Shown: positions 1 through 5,878 of the stretch, piece by piece
How the letters are laid out: every line of letters starts with the position of its first letter
Numbering within the stretch: the stretch's first letter is position 1
Assembly (NCBI GenBank): GCA_027016965.1
Contig: JALURI010000202.1
Location: 1 to 9,116, forward strand
Length of the DNA: 9,116 nucleotides
Origin: Geoglobus sp.
Lineage (GTDB): Archaea; Halobacteriota; Archaeoglobi; Archaeoglobales; Archaeoglobaceae
Direction of reading: 5' to 3'
The notes under the pieces: model-generated
Databases searched by the model: none
What the model was told of the DNA's origin: nothing
The model's input: only the letters and a program-made list of their open reading frames with translations
Position numbers and translations under genes: made by a program

Positions 1-914
1 TTTTCAATTCTTTCAACATTTGTAACAAGCAGATCATCACCACACACCATTGCCTTTACCTGAGATGTCAATTCAGCAAAGCCCTCAAAGTCATTCTCAT
101 GAAGCGGATCCTCAACGTAAAGAAGCTCATATTTATCTACCAGCTCTGCCATGTACTGTATCTGTTCTTCCCTGCTCAATTTTCTGTCTTTGTAAACATA
201 ATATTCTCCATCAAACAGCTCTGTTGCTGCCACATCTACGCCTATCCTAACCTCAACACCATGCTTGTCCTCAATTCTGCCAATTGCCTCGCTTAAAATC
301 TCAAATGCCTGATCATCTGTTATCTGTGCAGCCCAGGCACCTTCATCTCCCTTGGCACAAAAAATACCTCTCTCTCTAAACATTTTTTTGAGCTCAGCAT
401 GAACCCTTGTGTTTATGTACTGAGCCTCAAAAAAGGTCTCTGCTCCCACAGGGACTATCAGGAACTCCTGGATATCAGTTGAACCCTCAGCATGCCTTCC
501 TCCACCTATAACGTTTCCAAGAGGATATGGTATCGATTCAGCAAGAATGCCAGAAAGATACTGAAAAAGAGAAAGCTGGAGGGAATTTGCAGCGGTTTTT
601 GCACATGCTATGCTTGCGGTTATTGCAAAATTTCCACCGATGCTTGAGAAATTATCGGTTCCGTCCTCCTCTTTTAGTGTTCTGTCAATCTCCCTCTGAT
701 CATACAAATCAAGCCCTATCAGTGCTGTTGAAACCCTCTCCTCAATTTCTTCGATCTTGAAAGGATCTGCAGCAACCGCTTCCTCACTGCCTGTAGATGC
801 TCCGGCAGGAGCTATTGCTTTTCCTGAAAATCCTTCTGCAAAAACCTCACATTCAACAGTTGGGTTTCCCCTGCTGTCAAACAGAATTCTGTAAACTACA
901 TCCTCAATTATCAT
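1..914 (-). CDS. eno: Enolase (2-phosphoglycerate dehydratase), C-terminus cut off by window edge
   Basis: Interconverts 2-phosphoglycerate and phosphoenolpyruvate in glycolysis/gluconeogenesis; cytosolic and Mg-dependent. The protein begins MIIEDVVYRILFDSRGNPT, the enolase N-terminal signature. Visible active-site landmarks, by family knowledge, are E150 in the QEF motif, E191 in GDEGAW (the acid/base Glu), and three Mg ligands: D227 (GVDVAAT), E268 (YVEDP) and D293 (CGDDL). The 304 codons seen end shortly after the third Mg ligand, so the two catalytic lysines and the rest of the barrel, about 110-130 residues, lie off the left edge. The ATG at 914 is preceded by GAGGTGA, which overlaps the rpoK stop codon 12 bases upstream, so this is the distal gene of the ribosomal operon. 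In many Euryarchaeota rps2 follows, which would be outside the window. Identity is certain for the part seen. Confidence 0.97.
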   Translation of the reverse strand, partial: MIIEDVVYRILFDSRGNPTVECEVFAEGFSGKAIAPAGASTGSEEAVAADPFKIEEIEERVSTALIGLDLYDQREIDRTLKEEDGTDNFSSIGGNFAITASIACAKTAANSLQLSLFQYLSGILAESIPYPLGNVIGGGRHAEGSTDIQEFLIVPVGAETFFEAQYINTRVHAELKKMFRERGIFCAKGDEGAWAAQITDDQAFEILSEAIGRIEDKHGVEVRIGVDVAATELFDGEYYVYKDRKLSREEQIQYMAELVDKYELLYVEDPLHENDFEGFAELTSQVKAMVCGDDLLVTNVERIE

Positions 915-926
915 TCTGGATTCACC

Positions 927-1148
927 TCAGAAGAGGTCATGTCTCTGAAGCCAGACAAATGCATCCCTTCTCCTCCTGACTGTTATTGGAATTGCTCCCC
1001 TCTCAAACTCATCCTTTGCAATATCGAGAGGATTTTTTGCAGTCGTTTCAATAAGAACCGGTGCTCCCATTGCAATCTGCAATGCTCTTGCACCGATAAT
1101 TCTTGCCTTCTCAAATCTTGTATACTCAAACGGAAATGCTTTTTTCAA
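927..1148 (-). CDS. rpoK: DNA-directed RNA polymerase subunit K (Rpb6/omega homologue)
   Basis: Small assembly subunit of archaeal RNA polymerase, homologous to eukaryotic Rpb6 and bacterial omega; it clamps the C-terminal part of the largest subunit. The 73-residue product carries the diagnostic core [20 protein letters not shown] (residues 9-28) and the following GAPVLI, then a basic C-terminal half (TVRRRRDAF). The start is a TTG: the next codon but one upstream is an in-frame TGA, and GGGGTGATG lies about 5 bases before the TTG, so no ATG start is possible. The gene begins only 19 bases after the 3' end of the tRNA-Pro gene, and 12 bases separate its stop from the enolase start. Processing of the tRNA would give this message a new 5' end just ahead of its ribosome binding site. 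Confidence 0.95.
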   Translation of the reverse strand: MKKAFPFEYTRFEKARIIGARALQIAMGAPVLIETTAKNPLDIAKDEFERGAIPITVRRRRDAFVWLQRHDLF

Positions 1149-1167
1149 ATATCATCACCCCTCTTAG

Positions 1168-1241
1168 TGGGGCCGCCGAGATTTGAACTCGGGTCACGGC
1201 GTCCCGAACGCCGCAGGATAACCAGGCTACCCCACGGCCCC
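1168..1241 (-). tRNA. tRNA-Pro (anticodon CGG)
   Basis: The minus strand folds into a complete 74-base cloverleaf. The acceptor stem GGGGCCG/CGGCCCC is perfect with discriminator A. The anticodon stem CGGCG/CGCCG encloses TTCGGGA, giving anticodon CGG, which reads CCG. The T stem CCGAG/CTCGG encloses TTCAAAT. The D arm has G10-U25 and a U13/U22 mismatch but keeps A14, G18-G19 and A21. No CCA is encoded and no intron is present. The gene sits between rpoN and rpoK on the same strand, so it is probably transcribed as part of the ribosomal/RNA polymerase operon and released by RNase P and RNase Z. I see no TATA box of its own, although such a box would have to lie inside rpoN. Its first 15 bases overlap the 3' end of the rpoN reading frame. 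Confidence 0.97.
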
Positions 1242-1427
1242 ATGATACCGAGCAAACTCTTTCAGCACAGATTTATATGTCAGAAACATTCTTCTGCAAC
1301 AGTATCTTTTTATTTTCAGCTCATCAAGAGCCTCTTTTGGAGATTTCCCTGAATCAATGAGTGCTTTGTAATCCTCATACTTGTGGGCAATCACAGCTCC
1401 GCAGGTAAAGCATCTAACTGGAAACAT
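1227..1427 (-). CDS. rpoN: DNA-directed RNA polymerase subunit N (Rpb10 homologue)
   Basis: Zinc-binding small subunit of archaeal RNA polymerase, homologous to Rpb10; it forms part of the assembly platform with subunits D, L and P. The 66-residue product begins MFPVRCFTCG and has the atypical zinc motif CX2C...CC at C6, C9, C43 and C44 (RYCCRRM), with length normal for the family. The ATG at 1427 follows an AGGTGA site and lies 7 bases after the rps9 stop. Oddity: the frame runs into the tRNA-Pro gene. Codon 63 starts exactly at the first tRNA nucleotide, the last four residues (GAVG) are encoded by the tRNA acceptor and D-arm sequence, and the TAG stop is tRNA bases 13-15. Conserved residues all lie before the overlap. 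Confidence 0.96.
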   Translation of the reverse strand: MFPVRCFTCGAVIAHKYEDYKALIDSGKSPKEALDELKIKRYCCRRMFLTYKSVLKEFARYHGAVG

Positions 1428-1434
1428 GAAAAAT

Positions 1435-1833
1435 TCACCTGTATGAAGTCTGCCTTCTCTTTCTTGCTCCTCTTCCTCCCTGTTTCTTTGGTTCCTTTCT
1501 TCTCACATCATTGACGAGCAAGGTTCTGTCGTACTCAATGAACATCCTCTTCAGCTCAGGATCTCCTGCAAATTCAAGAAGGGCTCTCGCAACTGCAGTT
1601 CTTGCAGCCTCAGCCTGCCCCATCACTCCACCACCTTCCACCTTCACATCAATGTCAACATTGTTTGCAATGTCCTTTGCTATGATTACCGGCTCCATTA
1701 ACTTCAGTCTCACCATTTCAGGCTCAATTATCTCAATCGGAATCCTGTTGATTCTTATCCTACCCTTCCCGGGTCTTGCAGTCGCCCTTGCTACAGCTGT
1801 CTTCCTTTTTCCACTTGTGACAATAACCTTCAT
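1435..1833 (-). CDS. rps9: Small ribosomal subunit protein uS9 (S9)
   Basis: Component of the 30S subunit head whose C-terminal tail reaches the P-site tRNA. The 132-residue product has the N-terminal [12 protein letters not shown] signature (residues 6-17), the central [20 protein letters not shown] stretch (66-85), and the basic tail ending [10 protein letters not shown], close to the universal KSYR ending. The ATG overlaps the rpl13 stop in an ATGA (1830-1833) and is preceded by TGAGGTGA, so translation is probably coupled to uL13. uL13 and uS9 genes are adjacent in bacteria and archaea alike. Seven bases separate its stop from the rpoN start. Confidence 0.98.
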   Translation of the reverse strand: MKVIVTSGKRKTAVARATARPGKGRIRINRIPIEIIEPEMVRLKLMEPVIIAKDIANNVDIDVKVEGGGVMGQAEAARTAVARALLEFAGDPELKRMFIEYDRTLLVNDVRRKEPKKQGGRGARKRRQTSYR

Positions 1834-2303
1834 GCTTTCACCTCAAAACCAAGGTAACTGCTAATATCCTCAAGCAGAACGTATCTCTCTGACTTTGAAA
1901 CTTTCTCATAAAGAGCAATTTCAATTTTTTCAAGCTCTTTATTCTTAAGTTCATCCGGAACACCAATGAAAACCCTCAATCTTCTGTAAGCTTCCCTTCC
2001 TTTTCCTGTTTTCCATGGAAGCATTCCTCTGACAGTTCTTTTGAATATTTTTTCAGGATGTCTTGGAAAATAGGGCCCCTTTTCCTTGCTCCCTCTGTCG
2101 TATTTTTCCTTGTATCTCTCAAACACGTTTTCCGGGTTTCCGGTGATTATAACCTTCTCAGCATTTACAACAACTATTCTCTCCCCCTCAAGCAACCTTT
2201 TTGCAATGTAGCTTGAAAGTCTTCCGAGAATGTGGCCTTCGGCATCTATAATCCTGAAATTATCACCGAGAGTTTTCAAAACCCTCCTAACGTTTACACT
2301 CAT
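1830..2303 (-). CDS. rpl13: Large ribosomal subunit protein uL13 (L13)
   Basis: 50S subunit protein. With the ATG at 2303 the product is 157 residues and begins [20 protein letters not shown]. Family features are the [20 protein letters not shown] block, [11 protein letters not shown], and the [20 protein letters not shown] region, which corresponds to the uL13 signature. The frame stays open to 2321, where a start would add MCEVIL. I chose 2303 because GAGGTGATCTTA lies directly before it and because the longer start would overlap the rpl18e end and lack a ribosome binding site. Ten bases separate it from the rpl18e stop, and its own stop is fused to the rps9 start as ATGA. Confidence 0.97.
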   Translation of the reverse strand: MSVNVRRVLKTLGDNFRIIDAEGHILGRLSSYIAKRLLEGERIVVVNAEKVIITGNPENVFERYKEKYDRGSKEKGPYFPRHPEKIFKRTVRGMLPWKTGKGREAYRRLRVFIGVPDELKNKELEKIEIALYEKVSKSERYVLLEDISSYLGFEVKA

Positions 2304-2313
2304 TAAGATCACC

Positions 2314-2691
2314 TCACACAATAATCCTGACCTTCTTTCCCCCAGGATTCTGTCTGATAGCCTCTGAAATAGTCAGACATTTCCCTCCTACTTTCTCTAT
2401 TTTTTCTCTGGCACTCTGGCTGAATCTCCATGCAGCAACTGTCAAAGGCTTTGAAAGTTCTCCCGATCCAAGAACTTTCCCCGGAACAAGGACAGTTTCT
2501 CCCTCCTTTGCGTATCTTTCAAGCTTTCCAATGTTCACCTCAGCATAATTTCCGAGGGGTTTTGAAAGTCTCTCTGCAATCTCCCTCCACACCCTTGCAT
2601 CATTCTCTGCAGATGCCTCAAGCAGATCATCTATCAGCCTGACAAGGTTCGGATTTGTTTTTCTCTTCTGCAATCTCCTTATCCTACCCAT
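2314..2691 (-). CDS. rpl18e: Large ribosomal subunit protein eL18 (L18e)
   Basis: Archaeal/eukaryotic-type 50S protein, homologous to eukaryotic L18 and related in fold to bacterial L15. The product is 125 residues with recognisable blocks KTNPNLVRLIDDLLEASAEN, VWREIAERLSKP, and the C-terminal VPGKVLGSGEL...LTVAAWRFSQSAREKI segment. I chose the ATG at 2691: GGTGA lies 6 bases upstream (GGTGATTGAAG). An upstream in-frame TTG at 2697 would sit only about one base from that site and was rejected. It is the first gene of the ribosomal operon here, downstream of a TATA box near 2740. The leader is short, and a small dyad lies just upstream of the ribosome binding site. Confidence 0.96.
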   Translation of the reverse strand: MGRIRRLQKRKTNPNLVRLIDDLLEASAENDARVWREIAERLSKPLGNYAEVNIGKLERYAKEGETVLVPGKVLGSGELSKPLTVAAWRFSQSAREKIEKVGGKCLTISEAIRQNPGGKKVRIIV

Positions 2692-2710
2692 CTTCAATCA
2701 CCATTACAGC

Positions 2711-2725
2711 CAGCCTTTCAGGCTG
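2711..2725. promoter_or_regulatory. Short perfect dyad at the predicted start region of the ribosomal operon
   Basis: CAGCC-TTTCA-GGCTG is a perfect 5-base inverted repeat with a 5-base spacer. Flanking CCAT (2701-2704) and ATGG (2726-2729) are also complementary, but asymmetrically placed. The minus-strand AUGG from 2701-2704 overlaps the GGTGA ribosome binding site of rpl18e. Depending on the true transcription start this could be an operator at the start site or a leader hairpin. Function is inferred only from position. Confidence 0.35.
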
Positions 2726-2734
2726 ATGGTAAGG

Positions 2735-2744
2735 TTATTTAAAA
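2735..2744 (-). promoter_or_regulatory. TATA box for the rpl18e-eno operon
   Basis: The minus strand reads TTTTAAATAA, a good archaeal TATA element, about 45-50 bases upstream of the rpl18e ATG. With the usual spacing of about 25 bases, transcription would start near 2713-2717 and give a leader of roughly 25 bases containing the GGTGA site. Confidence 0.6.
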
Positions 2745-2800
2745 GTATCTGCCTAAACAGGGTTTCGAAATATAAACATTGTCATCAGGGTATGATACAT

Positions 2801-2824
2801 CCAAGGTGAGATAATTCTCATTGG
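2801..2824. promoter_or_regulatory. 24-base inverted repeat upstream of the PfkB kinase promoter
   Basis: Left arm CCAA-gg-TGAGA and right arm TCTCA-TTGG flank a TAAT centre; the arms are complementary except for two extra bases (GG) in the left arm. It lies about 15 bases upstream of the TATA box of the following gene, a position typical of activator sites, although it could also be bound by a repressor. No regulator is identifiable from the window. Confidence 0.4.
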
Positions 2825-2838
2825 GGATTTCAAAAAGA

Positions 2839-2847
2839 TTTAATAAA
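2839..2847 (+). promoter_or_regulatory. TATA box for the PfkB-family kinase gene
   Basis: TTTAATAAA preceded by the purine-rich AAAAAGA (possible BRE). Its centre is 24 bases upstream of the GTG start at 2867, so the predicted transcription start coincides with the start codon. This agrees with the absence of any ribosome binding site and implies a leaderless message. Confidence 0.6.
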
Positions 2848-2866
2848 AAAATATTCAACACTGCAT

Positions 2867-3742
2867 GTGATCACAGGAGTTGGACCTGCCCTCATTGACA
2901 GAATATGCCTGATTGATGAGTTCCCCGGAAAAGGTGGGCATGCAATTGTGAGAAAAACTGAAAAACATGCTGGTGGAGCTGCAGGGAATGTTATGTTTGG
3001 TCTTGCCAAGTTTGGAGTTAAAGCAAGATTCGTTTCCACCATTGGAGATGATGATGACGGGATTTTTTACAGAAATGAGATGGAGAAGGCTGGAGTGGAT
3101 TGTCTGTTCAGGGTTTTGAATACCGAAACAGGCAGAGTGGATGTTTTTGTAGACAGTAACGGTGAAAGAACGTTCTTTGTTTATCCAAATGCATCCGGAA
3201 TGTTTTATCCCTTCCTGAGACAGGAGGACTATGAATGGGGACAGTACTTCTACCTTGACCCATTCCCTTCTGAGAGAAGTCTCGATGCGCACGTTGAAAT
3301 AGCAGGAAAAGCAAAGAAGTTCGGAAAAACTGTAATTCTCAATCCAGGCTATCCATACTCAAAGCTTGGGATAGACGAGTTGAGGGAACTTCTGGCAAGC
3401 ACAGATATTCTGTTTCTCTCTGAAAATGAATACAGAATGCTTGAGGGTGTTGAAAATTATGTTAAGATGTCAGTCATTACAAAAGGTTCAGAAGGGGGTA
3501 TGGTGATAAGAAATGAGGAAAGAGTGGAGGCAGAAGCATTCAAAGTAGAGGTTGTTGACACAACAGGAGCAGGAGATGCATTCGCAGCAGGTTTTCTCTA
3601 CGCTTACATGAAGGGATTCAGCCTTGAAGTCTGTTTACTTACAGGAAACTTCTCTGCAAGTTACTGCATTCAGAGAATAGGTGCGAGAAACTTTCCAGAA
3701 AAAGAAAAAATTGACAGATTTCTTGAAATTCATTCAAAGTGA
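2867..3742 (+). CDS. PfkB-family carbohydrate/nucleoside kinase
   Basis: Ribokinase-like enzyme predicted to phosphorylate a sugar, nucleoside or related metabolite; the substrate cannot be told from sequence. At 291 residues it has normal family length. Signatures are the N-terminal GGAAGN (residues 36-41) with the preceding substrate-binding strand (ITGVGPALIDRICLID), and the C-terminal DTTGAGDAFAAGF (231-243) with anion hole and catalytic base D237. The NxxE-type motif is altered: the segment reads LSENEYRML, with S185 apparently in place of Asn and E188 kept. The start is GTG at 2867; the frame is open back to a TGA at 2807 but has no other ATG, GTG or TTG, and no Shine-Dalgarno site. It is divergent from the ribosomal operon and its last 13 bases overlap the end of orc1 on the other strand. 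Confidence 0.9.
   Translation: MITGVGPALIDRICLIDEFPGKGGHAIVRKTEKHAGGAAGNVMFGLAKFGVKARFVSTIGDDDDGIFYRNEMEKAGVDCLFRVLNTETGRVDVFVDSNGERTFFVYPNASGMFYPFLRQEDYEWGQYFYLDPFPSERSLDAHVEIAGKAKKFGKTVILNPGYPYSKLGIDELRELLASTDILFLSENEYRMLEGVENYVKMSVITKGSEGGMVIRNEERVEAEAFKVEVVDTTGAGDAFAAGFLYAYMKGFSLEVCLLTGNFSASYCIQRIGARNFPEKEKIDRFLEIHSK
3699..3710 (-). terminator. U-rich termination signal for orc1/cdc6
   Basis: On the minus strand TTTTTTCTTTTT lies about 20 bases beyond the orc1 stop codon. Archaeal RNA polymerase terminates on such oligo-U tracts without needing a hairpin. The tract lies inside the 3' coding part of the PfkB kinase gene, where it encodes Lys/Glu residues, so the orc1 transcript would end antisense to that gene. 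Confidence 0.45.
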
Positions 3743-4965
3743 TCAAGAGAAGAATTCAGAATGTTGCGTTCGTACTTCCTCAAAACTCCAAATCTGTAAT
3801 CGTCAAGTATCACCTCCTTCACAGCATCAACAGGAACATCAAGTTTTATTTCTCTCGTTCTTCCATACCTACCCTTCGATATAACTATCGAATTTATTAT
3901 CCCCAACATATCAAGCTCAGAGATCAGATCGCTGACCCTTCTCTGAGTGAGCACATCCATCCCGATCTTTCTGCAAAGGGATTTGTAAACTGCAAAAACC
4001 TCCCCTGTGGTAAACTTCCTCTTTCCGCTGTTATTCAAGAGAATCATGGCAAAAAGAACGATCTTGCTCTGGTTTGGAAGTGTCTTGACAGCCTCAACAA
4101 CATGATCACATTCCATCTTTCTCACTGCCTCCCTCACATGCTCTCTCGTTATCTTCTCCTTCTGGTTTGATTCCGCAATCTCACCGCTTATTCTCAGTAA
4201 ATCCAAGGCTTTTCTTGCATCTCCGTGTTCCTGAGCTGCAAGAGCAGCACAGTAGGGGATCACCCCTTCTTCAAGGACCCCATCGTAAAATGCAAGCTCT
4301 GCTCTCTGAGCAAGTATGTCCTCAAGCTGTGTAGCATTGTATGGAGGAAATACTATCTCCTCTTCACTGAGGGAACTCAAAACTCTCGGATCCAAGAAGT
4401 TCTTGAATTTCAGATCATTGGAGATCCCGATCAGACTGACCCGTGCATTGCCAAGCTCTGAATTTATTCTCGAAAGATTGTAAAGCACATCATCTCCCTT
4501 CCTCACAAGTTTGTCTATCTCATCCAGAACTATGATTATTGTCTGATCTTTTCTATCTATCGCATCCTTTAGCTCTTCATAAACCTGATCTGTTGGCCAG
4601 CCAGTCATTGGCACATTTTTGCCAAGAACCTTTGCCAGAGTTGCGAGAACACGGTATTGGGTGTCTATTATCTCACAGTTAAGGTAATGCACATAGCAGT
4701 GTGCATTCATCCTTTTTCCAGCTTCTTCAAGCTGCCTACCAACGAATTTTACAGTTGCTGTTTTTCCGGTTCCGGTTTTTCCGTATATCAGTATGTTTGA
4801 AGGGGTTTCCCCCTGCAGTGCAGGAAGCAAAATTGATGCAACCGATTCAATCTGCTCTCTTCTATGGGGAAGGTATTCAGGCGTGTATGAGTGCCTTAGA
4901 ACATCCCTGTTCTTGAAAATCTTCGGTTTTCTGAGCATTTTCTCAAAAATATTACTGTCAATCAT
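3730..4965 (-). CDS. cdc6: Orc1/Cdc6 replication initiator (AAA+ origin-binding ATPase)
   Basis: Binds archaeal replication origins and helps load the MCM helicase. The 411-residue product, normal length, has the N-terminal RDVLRHSYTPEYLPHRREQ segment, Walker A GKTGTGKT (62-69), Walker B IIIVLDEID (143-151), sensor 1 in IGISND (N183), and sensor 2 in GDARKALDLLR (R251). A C-terminal winged-helix domain (about 295-400) follows, with the conserved RRVSDLISELDMLGII stretch near 342-357. All ATPase residues are intact. The ATG at 4965 is preceded by GAGGTG. It is transcribed alone, downstream of sir2 on the same strand with a 121-base AT-rich gap, and converges with the PfkB gene with a 13-base overlap. 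Euryarchaeal initiator genes often lie beside the origin, but I see no repeated origin recognition boxes here. Confidence 0.97.
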   Translation of the reverse strand: MIDSNIFEKMLRKPKIFKNRDVLRHSYTPEYLPHRREQIESVASILLPALQGETPSNILIYGKTGTGKTATVKFVGRQLEEAGKRMNAHCYVHYLNCEIIDTQYRVLATLAKVLGKNVPMTGWPTDQVYEELKDAIDRKDQTIIIVLDEIDKLVRKGDDVLYNLSRINSELGNARVSLIGISNDLKFKNFLDPRVLSSLSEEEIVFPPYNATQLEDILAQRAELAFYDGVLEEGVIPYCAALAAQEHGDARKALDLLRISGEIAESNQKEKITREHVREAVRKMECDHVVEAVKTLPNQSKIVLFAMILLNNSGKRKFTTGEVFAVYKSLCRKIGMDVLTQRRVSDLISELDMLGIINSIVISKGRYGRTREIKLDVPVDAVKEVILDDYRFGVLRKYERNILNSSLDHFE

Positions 4966-5010
4966 AGGAACACCTCTGGATCAAGAAGTATTTTACCTAC
5001 CACACTCATC

Positions 5011-5020
5011 TTTAATAATT
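5011..5020 (-). promoter_or_regulatory. Probable TATA box for orc1/cdc6
   Basis: The minus strand reads AATTATTAAA about 50 bases before the orc1 ATG, predicting a start near 4990 and a leader of about 25 bases that includes the GAGGTG ribosome binding site. A second AT-rich candidate (GGGTTTAAATTAAAAA on the minus strand, about 5051-5066) would give a longer leader. The 4966-5086 gap otherwise holds no gene. Confidence 0.4.
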
Positions 5021-5086
5021 TTTTGATTCCCAGTGCCTAAACATTCGAGGATTTTTAATTTAAACCCTTTTATCTGGAAAATTTAT

Positions 5087-5848
5087 TTAATGCCTGAGTC
5101 TTTTCACAACCTCTACAATCCTTGGCATCACCTCTCCAGCCTTTCCATGGATCACAACATCGAAATAGCTATCTGCATGTGTTCTTTCAGCATTCACAAT
5201 TATGAGTCTTGCACCAGAGCTTCTTGCATACATGGGCAGATTTGCAGCCGGATAGACAACAAGAGACGATCCAACTACTATGAACACATCACATTTTTTG
5301 CTTTCATCGATTGCTGAAGAAAGAACGTCTTGCGGCAACGGCTCACCAAAAAGCACAACCCTCGGTTTTAAATACGGACTCCCACAACTGCACATCACGT
5401 CTTCATCCTTCTCAAGAATTCTCTCAATTTTCTCCCACCTGTACGTTTTCCCACAATCGAGGCAGTCAATATTTTCCATAGAACCATGAAGCTCATAGAC
5501 AACTTTGCTTCCCGCTCTCTGGTGCAGCATGTCAACATTCTGGGTTATTACAGCCTTCACTACGCCCATCTTCTCAAGTTCTGCTATTGCGTAATGAGCT
5601 GGATTTGGATCAGCTTTTTTCTTCATTAAGAGATCTTTCGAAAAATTCCAGAATGCTTTCGGATTTCTTCTGAATCCTGTTATTGATGCAACCTCTTCAG
5701 GATCGTACCTCATCCACAGTCCATCTTTTCCCCTGAAGGTAGGAACCCCGCTTTCAGCAGAGACACCTGCTCCTGTGAAAACAACAGCATGCTTTGCGTT
5801 TGCAATTATTTCCCCTGCCATTTCGATTTTCTCATCATTCCCCCACAT
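5087..5848 (-). CDS. NAD-dependent protein deacylase, Sir2 family (Sir2-Af2 type)
   Basis: Removes acyl groups from lysines using NAD, releasing nicotinamide and O-acyl-ADP-ribose; archaeal sirtuins are known to act on chromatin protein Alba. At 253 residues it closely matches, from memory, Sir2-Af2 of Archaeoglobus fulgidus. It has GAGVSAESGVPTFRG (26-40), TQNVDMLHQRAG (102-113), the catalytic His in LHGS (H121), GEPLP (168-172), GSSLVVYPAA (193-202) and VNAERT (218-223). The zinc module has C129 and C132 (CLDC) but then C153-S-C155, a C-x-C in place of the usual C-x2-C. The ATG at 5848 has no Shine-Dalgarno site, and a TATA box is placed for a leaderless transcript. It follows cgi121 by 29 bases, so read-through from upstream is also possible. 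Confidence 0.95.
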   Translation of the reverse strand: MWGNDEKIEMAGEIIANAKHAVVFTGAGVSAESGVPTFRGKDGLWMRYDPEEVASITGFRRNPKAFWNFSKDLLMKKKADPNPAHYAIAELEKMGVVKAVITQNVDMLHQRAGSKVVYELHGSMENIDCLDCGKTYRWEKIERILEKDEDVMCSCGSPYLKPRVVLFGEPLPQDVLSSAIDESKKCDVFIVVGSSLVVYPAANLPMYARSSGARLIIVNAERTHADSYFDVVIHGKAGEVMPRIVEVVKRLRH

Positions 5849-5869
5849 TGATGGAGTTTGTTTAATGGA

Positions 5870-5878
5870 ATTTATAAC
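5870..5878 (-). promoter_or_regulatory. TATA box for the sirtuin gene, overlapping the cgi121 stop codon
   Basis: The minus strand reads GTTATAAAT, centred about 26 bases before the sirtuin ATG. This places the predicted transcription start at or within a base or two of the ATG and fits the missing ribosome binding site (AACTCCATCA precedes the ATG). Confidence 0.55.

Noticed and set aside
939..1352. 137-residue open frame on the plus strand containing a GPPRFELGSRR-like stretch
   Set aside because: It is the antisense of rpoK, tRNA-Pro and rpoN; the GPPRFELGSRR stretch is the well-known artefact of translating a tRNA gene backwards.
2304..2321. Longer N-terminus (MCEVIL) for uL13
   Set aside because: It would overlap the end of rpl18e and has no ribosome binding site, whereas the ATG at 2303 has GAGGTGA correctly spaced.
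2692..2697. TTG start two codons upstream for eL18
   Set aside because: The GGTGA site is almost adjacent to it and fits the ATG at 2691.
2855..3292. 145-residue open frame on the minus strand
   Set aside because: Antisense to the PfkB kinase gene, with no recognisable motif or ribosome binding site; the plus-strand kinase is unambiguous.
3739..4170. 143-residue open frame on the plus strand
   Set aside because: Antisense to the winged-helix part of orc1/cdc6, rich in His/Ser/Leu as expected for a shadow frame, with no motif.
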